Origin: Membranipora membranacea
Taxonomy: Eukaryota > Bryozoa > Gymnolaemata > Cheilostomatida > Membraniporidae
Reading direction: 5' to 3'
Assembly: GCA_914767715.1 (NCBI GenBank)
Contig: OU612065.1
Span: forward strand, 27,778,001 to 27,838,000
DNA: 60,000 bases
Both the position numbers and the translations under genes were made by a program. This document shows positions 37,030-48,404 of the stretch, in pieces. The notes beneath the pieces were generated by a model, which was not told the DNA's origin, ran no database searches, and worked only from the letters and a program-made list of their open reading frames with translations. The stretch's first letter is position 1; each line of letters begins with the position of its first letter.

Positions 37030-37665
37030 GTTGTTGACTGGACTAATGATGAATGGTGTTTCACCAACCGTCTTGCTATAAACTATGACAAAACCTTTCA
37101 AGTCCTTTTTAAAGCCCCCAAAAAAATTTTTAACCCTGAACATTATAAGCTCAAATTCGGGAACTACCAAATTTCTAGGACTTGAGTTAGACTTCAACAA
37201 ACTTTCCATGAGCATTTTAAAAGCCTAAATCAGAAATTAAATTTAACTCTGATGATGATGCGAGCACTCCGTCCAGCCATTGACCAAAAGTTGATGGTTG
37301 ACATATATTACAGCTTTTTCTATCCTCATTTGATATATGGATTAGAGTTCTGGGGCCACGCAAGTGATAGCCAACCACAACCAATACAGACACTACAAAA
37401 AAATGCTCTGCGTGTCATTAAGAGAATTAGACCAGGGGGGTCACATTTCTAGTCATTTTGAAAATCTTAAAATCATGCCATTGCAAATGCTTTTTGAATA
37501 CAGAAAACTTTTATTAAAATCATATTCAACTCAAGATATTTTAAATATGAAAACAAACCATGAGCACAACATTAGATCCAACAACAAGCGAGTAGAGAGG
37601 TCCTTGTTGAGCAATGGCATAGCCTTGTTCAATAAGTACCTTTTTGGAGTTTGGACGGGGCCATG
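37030..37665 (+). pseudogene. Decayed LINE reverse transcriptase 3' fragment
   Basis: Plus-strand frames carry the end of a non-LTR reverse transcriptase. Seen: W-C-FTNRLAINYDKTFQVLFK (about 37050), then KFLGLELDFNKL in another frame (about 37165), then DIYYSFFYPHLIYGLEFWG with LQKNALRVIKRI (about 37297-37430), and NLKIMPLQMLFEYR after a further frameshift near 37435. These are the thumb-side motifs of Jockey/CR1/RTE-type elements. At least two frameshifts and a stop make it dead. Clade unresolved. Confidence 0.82.
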
Positions 37666-39562
37666 TTGCGATCTAACAGTTGGGCTGGCGGGGCGTCTCT
37701 GGTCATGCGGTGGATAGCGTGTAGGGTGGGCATGTTTTGTCTGGGCTTTTCATGATGTTCGTGTGGTGTTTTTGGAATTAGTTGGAGGGTTGGCCGCCAC
37801 TTTAGTCACAGACTATCTGGCTGACCCATGCTTTTATTTACTTTCTTTGAACATTTAATAGTCTCAATTTACAATGTTTCTTTATAGCAAAATACAAAAA
37901 AAAACATATTTTAGTTCACAAGCAATTCTGTTAGTTGTCTTATTTCTTGCTGGAGATGCACAACTTCAATTTTGAATGCATATTTGAGCAGAACAAGGGG
38001 TTTTGCATTACAAATAAGGAGTTTATGTATATACATACATTTTCTTGCGCTCCATTGGCTTCCAAACAGAGATCAGAAGTTTATTATCCCTTTAAACTAG
38101 ATTTATTCCTGCCTAACTTACAATGTTTTTGTCACTGAAGGACATTTCAAGTAAGAAAGGCAGTCAAAGAGTTGCAAGCATTTGGGCTGAAGTTTTCCAG
38201 ATAGCCTCCCTTTTGACCAGCAAAATATTTCCCCTACATGCTCCCTTGACCAAACCACTTGAAAACCCTCGGTTTCAGCCCTGAACCAAAAATTTTCTGC
38301 AGAATAACACGATCATAAACAAAATTGCAAGATATTTGTTATCCAACTGAATATGGGAGTATAGTTATTACCCATTGTCAACATGCTGAATTGATAAAAA
38401 AGAATTTTTGTGTCAGAAATAGAAGTTTACATAGAAGTTTACATAGATAAACAAAATGAATTTTATGTTGAATGAGCACTTAATAAAGCTGCTTTTTTCA
38501 CTTTTCTTCCCTTGAATGACTTAAAGGGCAACCAAGGTTTCAAACAACTTCTCATTGATGGCCATTGGTTAATAGCAGATTGCACCTTCTGCATGGGGAA
38601 AAAGACAAAATATAATTCGGATGATTATTCAGCCAGAATTCCTGTGAAACATTTCTTCCATAAGGTACTCAAACGCAGCTAAAAGAGAATACCACATAGC
38701 AGTTTCCTGTTCCTGTTATTATTTAGCCTGTGCTCTATAATTATTACAGCAAAGTCTTGGAACCTCCCCTAAACTGAAGTGTTACCCATCTTAGAGTCAG
38801 CAACTACTTTGAGTTTTGCATCGCGTAATGCACAAAGGTGATGCTGCCCAGCACATTATTTGCTACCCATTAATGCATTGCTGCGAAACCTTGTGAAGGA
38901 GAAAATGGGAAATAGAGTTGAACTTTTCACATATACTCTGTAGTTATCAGGTGGCTTGATACTAGTTTGCTGATTGTCTAGTCTACATATTATAGGTATG
39001 AATATGTGCTTGAAATAAACCAATTTGGATTATTGAGAACTAGTTTCCTAGCTCCTCCCTCCCTTAACGACCGTCTTTGGCAGCAATCTGATTTGCATGC
39101 ACAATTAACTGCTGGCTGTGGATTCCATAAAATATTTACTTTTCCTTACTGCAATATGGCAGCACAGCTAAGGTAAATAGGGTTGCCTGGAGAGAACATG
39201 TGTGTATACGAACATATATTATAAATGTTCATGCATATTATGTATAAGTCTATATAAGTAAGAAAGCAAAGAGAAGAACACAAAGAATAATCTTTTTCTA
39301 ATTAGTAATAATTTGAAGCTTTCATGATAAAGGCTGGGTTGGGAAGAAAGATATGAGTTTTTCAGTCATATAGGGTTTATTACCAGCAACGGCCCTCGGT
39401 GAAATCAATAGCTATCAATACGGAATGGGATGCCCTTCTTATGTGCTTTTAGATGCAGAGGGACACAACACAGCTGTGAATATTGTATACTGATCTTTCT
39501 TAGACCTCAAGATCTGCTAAAAAAAACACCAATTACATACTTCAATTGCAATGCTTTGAGAC
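37666..39562. other. RAB22 upstream region
   Basis: No exon or known repeat recognised between the LINE remnant and the RAB22 start codon. The RAB22 promoter and 5' UTR should lie here, but I could not place a TATA box or transcription start. Confidence 0.4.
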
Positions 39563-42500
39563 ATGACACTACGCGAGATCAAGCTCTGTCTTTTGGGGGT
39601 GAGTAGAAAAAAACCATTATGGTAAAATACTATTTGTTTGTATTGTATTTTCTTGGAGTCCACACTCTGTGTTGTTTAATTGATAATTTTGAGCAATTTC
39701 GATTGAATTTTGTGTTTGAAAATTCAAATAGATTAGGCAGTATGTCATGATCAGTTTGATATAAATAATTCACTAAATTTTTTTTAAATGGTTATTCAAG
39801 AGAAACTGATAGTATAGCAATTTTTAAACTTCAAATCTGATCGATTTATGAATAAAAAACCTGGAGTATGGACTTCTATTGCTGCTACACAAATCAATGT
39901 TTTAGCGTCACCCACAATAAGTTCCTCACTTAAGCTGTGAATGGTGTCCTGTCTATGGGCATAGCAATTTGATAAATTTGATCATCATTCAATCTTCTCC
40001 TGACCCTGGAAATTTATTGCAAATATCCTTTTTTTTATAACACAGCGTCATTTTTAACAAGATGGGTGTTTCTTACCAATCCACGCACCTGACCCCCCAC
40101 CCCGATTACCCATGGATACATTATAACAATGTTATATACACTTCATTTTATCCGACCAGTGTTATATCAATGTGATAGCAACGAGGTTGTGATTTACATA
40201 GGAGGAAACAGTGTGTGAAATTGTTTGTAAATCAGACAAACATTTGTAAAAAATATGATACTTGACTGTTGAACAAGGTTTGTTCATCAGAGCTGTTCTC
40301 TGCTGTAATTTGATTTGATCAGCAAGTGATTGTCATCAGCATCGTGAGTAAAGGAAAGTTTTTTATTGAAGGATACTAATGTGGGGAAGACAAGTGTTGT
40401 TCAGAGGTTTGTCATGGACAGTTTTAAGCCTGGTACAGAGACCACTATAGGGTGAGTTAGATGGTTGTCAGTTGCAGCCTCATTGCAAACCCACTGTCAC
40501 AAAGCACTTTGTGGATGCTTACCTAGAAACCAACTTTATCCACAAAGGTAACCATGTTTTAATTATCTGGCAGACCCTTGTAACTTGTTAAAGAATCAAA
40601 ATCAAGGGGCATATATCGGTGAGCTGTCATAAAAATGACAAAAGCTGAAAACATAGACTTAATAATAAACCTAGACAGGATACTATATGGAGCGTTAGCA
40701 CTGAGGCGAGTAACGACATTGGATGCTATCATTGATAAGGTGTACACAATCCAGGTTTTTTGTTGATAACTTGATCAATTTTGATGGGGATTGGAGTTTG
40801 AATTTTTCGAACTAAAAATTCGATCAAAATTGATCGAGTCATCAACAAAAAACCTTGTGGACAGTGAATCTATGAAAGCATCATTGCTTCTACACCTTCC
40901 AATGTTGTTACGTCGCCCACAATTAAGTGCCTCACTTCAGCTGTATATGGTGTCCTGTCTAGGTTTATTAGTCTATGGCTGAAAATAATTATGTTCAACC
41001 TAGTTACATCAGAGACTATATCTATAGTCTCTGGTTACATCTAAATTGTGGCTAATTCAGCACTGCTGCAGTTTACATCTAGACAGAGTTACTTTACATA
41101 AAAGAAGACTCATCCAAGCTCATCTAGAATCAGTGTATCAGTGATCATTTGTTAGCTTGGATGAATCATGCAGTTTTGACTTTGATGAATGTGTAAATTG
41201 ACAAGATAAATTTGAAGGTGAGCACAGAAATTTAATTAAACATACCTGTAGGTCATTTAGTACCATTGTGAATGTTGAGATCCCGGTGGAAGACACCTTA
41301 CACCATTCACTCATTATTTGTCGGACTCATGTTGACCCGTATGTGAATCAAACTGTGAATCCATTATTGCATGTGAAGATTTGAAAATGTTGCAGTTCAT
41401 CATTCAACCTTACTTCATAGTGCAACATAAGGCTTTATTCTAACTTCATAGTGCAACATAAGGCTTTATTTTAACTTCATAGTGCAACATAAGGGTTTAT
41501 TTTAGGGCGTCATTTATGTCAAAGACTCTGATGGTAGACGGGAAGTCATATAGATTCCAAATATGGGACACTGCGGGACAAGAAAAGGTGAGGAAACTAA
41601 ATTCTGTGTGCTAGTGATATATGAGGTAAAAGTGGTTATTTGAGAACATTTGGTTTGGGCTATATATTTATCTCTATATAACAGTTAATGGTAAATAGAG
41701 TTTCTATGGATGCCTTCAGCACTCTCATCATCTGAACTGGTATCACCAATGAGAATTTGACATAGTGCTGTACATTTAGTTCTGATTTTGCATTATAAAA
41801 ATCAATGTTTTATCTTCTATTTTCTTTACAGTATCGATCATTAGCTCCAATGTATTATAGGGGCTCCGCAGCTGCTATCATCATGTATGACATCACAAGT
41901 GAGGTCAGTGTTTATACTTATCAGAAATCAGTTTATGCAGCATGCACTTAGACATGCACTCACACATCATTGAAATGCAAATTATTGTGTATAATATGAA
42001 AGTTTTTTGTTGTTGTGTAATCAAGTATAAGGTAGGGTAGTATAGACTACTAGAAGACGAAAGCAATATATAATATAGTCAGGCAGCTGTATCCGCAGTA
42101 TTTATGGAATATTTATACACTGAGAAGATTTCTAGCACTTCTGGTTAAAAATTAGGTATAATTGTAAGAAATTGTCCTCTCTGCTATCTATGAGGAATTC
42201 ATATTTTATTTTTAATTACTGACTTGCCAAACATCTAATTTGATGCTCAATGTAACGGTTATCATCAATGCCGAACAAGTAGGCAATGGAAATTGTACTT
42301 GACAGAACAGGGTCTGCAGTGCCCTTGCAAGTGATAAAAACTAACTCAAAGTTAAAGATGCTTTGCGAATCGTTCAGAGAGTTTCCCAATTCAGCACATC
42401 TAGCCATTGATTAGATTCAGGTTCATTTCTGCTGTTTGAAATTGGATTCTATTCAACTAGATTCCAACTGTTTTCAGCTTTTCAGAACTAGACATTAGAT

Positions 42501-45500
42501 TCAACCCAAAATTCAGTTATACTGGTTAATTGACTGAATCAATTCCTGAGTCTGAATCAATTATTACATCGCTGCAGTTCTTTACAGTTCTTTACGTGTT
42601 ATATCGCATTTAAAAACTTTTCAATATTGTATCGCTGCTCATGTTCATTAGTTATTTTCACAATTCAAACCTCCCAAATATTTGATCTCTGAAAGTTCAT
42701 CTTGGGGCAAAACATACCTTATTATTGAGGTTATTGATGAATGTAGTTTATCATAAACAGGAGATTTGGCTCTAACTGGAGGAGTGACATTTTTGTAAAA
42801 CTTTATGCTTTAGTTTTAAAATCTATTTTGCAATAGTGATAGGGCAACTTCCGACCCCTGATGCAATGCCACCTCAATCATATAGGAACTTAAATTTCCA
42901 AAGTATTATACCATTTTGGTCTGGTACTGTCACTTATATAAATATTTTTACCGGTTTACAAATTCTGGTTGTCACAGCTGTAACAAACAGGAGCCAAAAT
43001 TTTCATTAATTTTGGAGAAACTTTTCACTTCAAAACTCAAAAATTCAGAAAGCTGTCATTCAAACTGGTTGTCTGTATGGGGAACAGTAGGATTTTATCT
43101 AGGTTTAGATGAAGGATTATTGATTACAGCTTTACCTCTTGAGATTATTGGATTTCTGTGGCTTAACGTGATATATCGCTTTTTAAAATATTTTAATATT
43201 GTATTGGTGATCATGTCTAATAGTTATTTTCACAGTTGAAACCTCCCAAATATTTGACAGTTCATTTTGGGGCAAAAAGTACCCTTTTTAAGTTGAGACC
43301 TCTGTGCCTTGTTATTGAGATATTTGATTAGTTTTTGCTTTCACCATAGAGAGGAGGCATGTCACTAACTTGAGGAGTGACATTTTAGTAAAACTTCGTG
43401 TTTTTAGGCCTCCTGTTTTAGAGACTTAAAATGGAATTTTGCAATAGTGAAGAGGCCATTTCTGACCCCTCATTACATGCAACCCCAACTATGCAGGAAC
43501 TAAAATTTCCAATTTGTTATACCATTTTGGTCTTGTACTGTCACTTCCATAAATAATCTTACCAGCTTACAGATCCTGGTTGTCACAGCTGTAACAGATA
43601 ATAACCAAAATTTTCGCTATTTTAGGGCAACATTTTGGAAAGGTGTCAGTCAAAATTGTTGTCAGCATGATGTATAGCACAATATTGTCTAAGCTTTGAT
43701 CGAAGCGATTATTTATTATGGCTTTTCATCTTGAGCTATTTGGATTTCTGTGGCTAAACTAGCTTTATTTGGTCCAAAACATGCACTGCTTTCCAGCCAA
43801 AAAACTGAAAATAGGTTAAACAACATATTATACACACCAGCTTACATTAAACTAGAGAGTATTTCCGAGGTTTTGATCGTGGCGTTTGATGATAAATTCA
43901 ATAGTAGAGAAGTTATGAGCATAAATATTTCTCTCTCGATGCTTAACAATCACCCAAAATAGGTGATCCATTGTTGTGCACAATGTGCTTTGCATGTAAT
44001 ACTGCATAGATTTTCATCACGCTTTTGCATAACGTAATTTACTGCATCATTTTGCCCATTTTGCCCATTGCTGCCCATTGCTGCCCATTGCTGCCCATTG
44101 CTGCCCATTGCTGCCCATTGCTGCCCATTGCTGCCCATTGCTGCCCATTGCTGCCCATTGCTGCCCATTGCTGCCCATTGCTGCCCATTGCTGCCCATTG
44201 CTGCCTATTGCTGCCCATATGTTTTCAATGTATTTTAGTTAATGTTCAATTAATCAAGTGAGAAACATGCGGTTTAAAAAAAATTGCGATATTAAACATA
44301 AGTCAGACCACTAGCAGCGTGTCAGTGAAGGAATTTTTGAGATGGGACAAGTAGTTCCTGAGAAACTGAAAAGGATATATATCATTTTAACTAGCTTTAC
44401 TTGGTCCAAAATATGCACTCCTCTCACTCCAAAAAACTGCAAAAGTTGAACAACATGTTATACCAAGGAGTTATACACACAAGCTGACATTGAACTAGAG
44501 AATATTTCTGGCCTTTAGATAGTGGCGTTTGATGATAAATTCATTAGAAGCGAAGTCATGAGCGTAAACGTTACTCCCTGAATGCTGATAGCTGCATAGA
44601 TTTCCATCACGCTTTTTCATAACGTAATTTACTGCATCATTTTGCTCATAGCTGCCAATATGTTTATGATGTATTCCAGTTAATGTATGATTAATTAAGT
44701 TAGAAACATGCGATCTGAAATTATGGTCAGACTGCTAACAAATTTTTGAACTGAAACAAGTAGTTCCTGAGAAACTGGAAGGGCAATATATATTGAGTAG
44801 TTAGGAGTGGTAGCTCATTGGGCTTTCACAGTACATACGCATAAATACCTATTAAAATAATTTCAAACAATATACATAATTTTTGCCCAGAATTGCTATG
44901 AATGTTTTCAGTGCATAGCTACTGCAAAATTAGCTGCCAGACTAAATATTGTTTTGGTCTTTCGATAGTCTTTAATAAGAGGAGAAATTGGTTTGATGGC
45001 CGAATGATCTATGTTAAACCACTCATATTCGAAATGTTTAGGAGACGTTTAAGGGCGTTAAAAGTTGGATCCGAGAGCTGAGAGAGAAGGGGCCAAAGAA
45101 TATAGTGATAGCGATTGCGGGTAATAAGATTGATCTAGAGGATGAGCGAGAAGTCAGTGTGGAAGGTGAGCATGTATTTAGGTTTCATGTAACCAGGGAC
45201 CCCCCCCCCCCTCCCATCCTCCCTGATGTAACATGGGTATCAGGTTGGCCTAGGTGACTTTTGTTTACAAATACATGTTAGTAAGGTTACTGGCATTAAC
45301 TCTTGACGTCTTTCAATTATGTATTGTAATCGGTCTCATATTTTGCATGTTGACAAAAACAGTAAAATGTTGAGGAACCTCGAGGTGGTGGCCTTCTCTA
45401 GTACAACCTCCTCATGGCCGGCCCCAGCAGCATGAAGCCACCCCTGTGTGTTGATGAGCATCTCAATCAATCTTATTGATCCCTCAGTGCATTTTGTAAG

Positions 45501-48404
45501 TTTTGGTGGTTTGACATAATTGGTTTGTTTACGCTGTTGTGCAACCAGGAAGGCTGCCAACTCTTCATTGTTTCAGTGCAACATTGTTCGCCCATCACTC
45601 TCATGCTTATACTCTAAGCCAAACCAGTGCAGGGAGGTTTGCTTTCCATCAACTCATCGGCGCCCAGTCGCTATCGTCAAGGCACCCGCCCCACGTGCCA
45701 TAGTTCACTACTCAAATTCACCACATTGAGCATAGTACAACTCATACACAAGTCAGAGAGATGACTTGTTTGCACTACAGCCAGTGGGCTGACTGTGATT
45801 TCCTGTCTCGCTCTGCCTGTCTCTTATGCGAGGGCCAAGCTTTTAATCCTATGTTTGTAATACCTTAGATCTAACTCAGACTCACTTTGATTTTTCACCC
45901 TGCGCTTTCTGCCTCATGTACTATGCTTTTTGTGGCTTGTTTGAGTGCTCTTCCTGAAAGCCCAACTGTAGTCAGAAATTTGGTAGCTGATCTAGCCATG
46001 AATCCACGGCAGCCAACTTCCACTGATAATAATTCGCAATTCCAACCTTTGTCTTTGCATTGTGTCACCAGATCTTCGTATCTTGTCAGTTTTCTCTCAT
46101 GCGCGTTTGAGAGATTTTCTTCCCAAGGCACCGTCAATTCCATCAGTATTAGTGCTTTTTCTTTGTCAGACCAAACAATTAAGTCTGGTCTTTGGTTCGT
46201 GATCACAATATGCTGTGGCATGCTGAGCTGCTCTGTGAGGTCGCATCTCACCTGCCATTCTCCGCTGTTCATCAATCCCCTTTTGCGCAAAATCTTTTCA
46301 CGCGCTTAACCACCAGCATTAGCATATTCACACTTCTCCGTGACATATTTACACAACACTTTCAGGACTTGATTATGCCTATACGTGTATCTTCCCAGGC
46401 TCTGCGGGCAATTCGACAGTATATGCCGAAGTGTGCCCTTGGCCGAGCACTCGGCGCATTTCGAGTTCTCGGTCAAATTCCAGCGTTCCAGGTTCGCAAG
46501 TTGACCATAAGCTGCACCAACCAGAAATCTGATCCTTTGTGGCTCCATCGACCACATTTCTGTCCATTTGAGCTGACGCTGCTCAACAGACTCCCAACAA
46601 TTCCAATTCCACCTGCCTTGTTGGGCTTGGCCTACAGCTTGTGTCTGGCGGTGCTCCTCTTCCATCTTGCGCACCTCATCAACTACCATCCCCCGTATAA
46701 CCTTTGGGCTTTCCTTTGAGAACCACCGGTTTGCTTCCCAGCCGATGCCATGACGTGCAGTTGTCACAGCACCTACAATCTCGCATATCTCCAGTCGAGA
46801 TTTGGCATCTCTGACAGTCTCTGTGACAGATCATTTTTTACCAGTGTCAAGTGTCGGAGCACATTCCCTTATCACCTGGTCTGGTGACTCGTTCAACATC
46901 ATATCTAGCCTAGCTTTTGATGTTTTGTACTCTTCCACAAGCGATTTCATAGATAGTGAAAGAGTAAACGAACTGGCATACAGTGCATTAGTGTTGAAGC
47001 TCCTTGGAACTCCGAGCCACTTAGGCATGTGCTTGTTAATCATTTGCTCCATTCTCTCAACATTACAATCCTGACAAACATTAAAATATGTCTGAATAAA
47101 ACTTGCATAGTTTAAATCCAATAACAGTAGTGAATAGGGCTTCGTCAATCCTCAACTTTTCCTTATCAATCTAATTCGGACAACATTGTTGGTATCATCC
47201 ATACGGCAGTGTCATAATCCTAGAAAAAATTTGAAGGCCTGACGGTTTAGAAAAGCTGAGGGATATCTGATCAGGGAGAATGGAAGGGGGAAGTGCCTGC
47301 ACTTGAAAGGCCACTCCTCTTTTTATATCATGATCTTATTTTCGTTTTGGAGTTGTGCCCCAACCACGTAACCATTTTTAGTGAATGGGAAAGTGTGGGT
47401 TGACAACTTCTAAAGTGACAAAACTAGGACTTTCCATTGGAAAGTTCAAAAATAAAATCTAATTTTTGAGATTTGTTGAATAAAATCATTCTTTATTTTT
47501 CTTCTTATGGCTGAAGATCTTTGAAATATCTTTTAGAATACTTATTTCAGCTGCAGTCAACATCTACTCACCAGTGCTTGTCTGTGATGGGCTGATACGT
47601 ATAAGTACAAGCTCCTCCCCCTTCCATTCTCCCTGATCTGATTGATGTTCTTATTTTACAGATGCAAAACAGTATTGTGATGAAATAGGTGCTATATTTT
47701 TAGAAACCAGTGCACTGACAGCAGCCGGTGTAAATGAACTATTTTCTGATATAAGTGAGTTTGCTGTCATTATTGAGACATGTCAACAGCATTCTCACAA
47801 TGCAACTTTAACAGGAAATTCAAAGGAAGGATTTCAAAGTAATATCATAATCATGATATTGTGTGAAGATGATGGTGATTTTTGTGTGTGATGAATATGT
47901 GAAAAACCATGTATTATTCCTGTAATAAGTTGTTCATTGAGTATTTAAACAAAATAATAGTGAAGGAAATGATTCACCCTAAGCATGTTGGGGAGTCATG
48001 GGTAAAAAAACAGTAATCTGGACTTAATAAAAAAACATCAGGCCATATTTAAACGTGTCAGCCTAATGTATTTAGTTGTTGTGTTGTGTGTGTTAATTAA
48101 GAAGAATTATCCTTCTGATATAGCAGTAAAAATATCAACAATGACTTTCAAAACGATCACCGCATTTTACTTCGAAGTGAACACAAGAAAGGAGCAGATG
48201 TTTAGGCTCTGATTTACTTACTATTACCTAGTTATAAACAAGCAGGTAGCTGACGTCATTTTTCTGTAGACAACATCGTTTGTAAAACTCTGATTCTTTT
48301 ATTCAGGTGAAAAATTACCAGGTCAGCCTCTTTCAATGACATTAGAATCAAATACCATAAATCTACATAAAACGTCTCCGGAAAAGAAATCCTGTCCATG
48401 CTGA
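39563..48404 (+). CDS. RAB22A: RAB22A/RAB31-type small GTPase (seven exons, complete)
   Basis: Rab5-subfamily GTPase of early endosomes and endosome-to-Golgi/recycling traffic. Exons: 39563-39598, 40372-40451, 41506-41587, 41832-41903, 45042-45165, 47662-47754, 48307-48404 (TGA 48402-48404); all GT-AG and in phase, giving 194 aa, the length of human RAB22A. Seen: N-terminus MTLREIKLCLLG; P-loop GDTNVGKT split between exons 1 and 2; switch I ending TTIGASF; WDTAGQE; YYRGSAAAIIMYDIT; GNKID; ETSAL. The C-terminus is CPC, a CxC geranylgeranylation motif, where I recall CC in vertebrate RAB22A. Exon 1 is only 36 nt. The third exon's acceptor is formed by the last copy of a 31-bp tandem repeat. Introns are full of duplications and mobile-element remnants. 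Confidence 0.95.
39870..39958 (+). repeat. Partial copy of hAT-like MITE
   Basis: About 90 bp shared with the right half of the element at 40652-40977 (GCGTCACCCACAATAAG, CCTCACTTAAGCTG, GGTGTCCTGTCTA). Another right half lies at about 57720-57812. Confidence 0.65.
40644..40985. mobile_element. 326-bp inverted-repeat element with 8-bp duplication (hAT-like)
   Basis: The element (40652-40977) begins CATAGACTTAATAATAAACC and ends in the complement of CATAGACTAATAAACC. The halves are imperfect inverted copies, with GGTTTTTTGTTGAT and its complement near the centre. GCTGAAAA lies exactly on both sides (40644-40651, 40978-40985). An 8-bp duplication fits hAT. Inside RAB22 intron 2. Confidence 0.82.
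41412..41504 (+). repeat. 31-bp tandem repeat feeding a splice acceptor
   Basis: Three copies of a unit beginning ACTTCATAGTGCAACATAAG, period 31 bp, run up to RAB22 exon 3. Earlier copies end TTTATTC/TTTATTTTAA; the last reads TTTATTTTAG and forms the acceptor. Confidence 0.85.
42590..43757. repeat. Tandem duplication, about 580-bp unit
   Basis: Two diverged direct copies inside RAB22 intron 4: about 42590-43168 and 43168-43757. Shared anchors are TTCAATATTGTATCG versus TTTAATATTGTATTGG, CCTCCCAAATATTTGA, TTATACCATTTTGGTCT, GGTTGTCACAGCTGTAACA and ATTTGGATTTCTGTGGCT-like blocks. No protein recognised. Confidence 0.75.
44060..44219. repeat. 10-bp satellite CTGCCCATTG, about 15 copies
   Basis: An almost perfect array inside duplication copy 1. 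Period 10 keeps all frames open, producing long repetitive reading frames on both strands with no coding meaning. Confidence 0.93.
44457..44476 (+). mobile_element. CAAGGA mini-insertion, copy f
   Basis: CAAGGA (44464-44469) between exact repeats GTTATAC (44457-44463, 44470-44476). The paralogous duplication copy near 43826-43840 reads ATTATACACAC with no insertion, the expected empty site. Confidence 0.62.
45336..47148 (-). pseudogene. Remnant of restriction-like-endonuclease retrotransposon (R2/NeSL-like)
   Basis: Minus strand, C-terminal part of a non-LTR element polyprotein, 5' truncated (no reverse transcriptase core seen). Seen in order: KWLGVPRSF with ALYASSFTLSLSM (about 47025-46935), W-x-E-x-W-x-MEPQRIRFLV (about 46560-46520), a CCHC-type knuckle CAECSAKGTLRHILSNC (about 46460-46410), then the endonuclease core RPDLIVW ... 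ELTVPWE ... Y with GW and VEVGCRGF (about 46200-46010). These three blocks share one frame and are separated only by an in-frame TGA (about 46833) and TAA (about 46308). A further open stretch to 45336 is probably 3' tail. Lies antisense in RAB22 intron 5. Confidence 0.85.
47265..47642. mobile_element. 364-bp MITE with 7-bp target-site duplication
   Basis: The element (47272-47635) begins CAGGGAGAATGGAAGGGGGA and ends in its complement. ATCTGAT flanks both ends exactly (47265-47271, 47636-47642). It ends 26 bp upstream of RAB22 exon 6, so the branchpoint region of that exon lies in or next to it. Confidence 0.85.

Larger units (their letters stand above)
43757..44800. repeat. Second tandem duplication in RAB22 intron 4
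   Basis: Copy 1 is about 43757-44386 and copy 2 about 44387-44800. Both share CTAGCTTTA-TTGGTCCAAAA, GTGGCGTTTGATGATAAATT, CATAACGTAATTTACTGCAT and ACAAGTAGTTCCTGAGAAAC in order. Copy 1 has the 10-bp satellite; copy 2 has the unexpanded sequence there and a mini-insertion that copy 1 lacks. Confidence 0.85.

Noticed and set aside
43950-44261. Repetitive reading frames on both strands
   Set aside because: They are the frames of the 10-bp satellite.
45887-46719. Plus-strand open frames of 140 and 175 codons
   Set aside because: They are antisense shadows of the retroelement endonuclease region.
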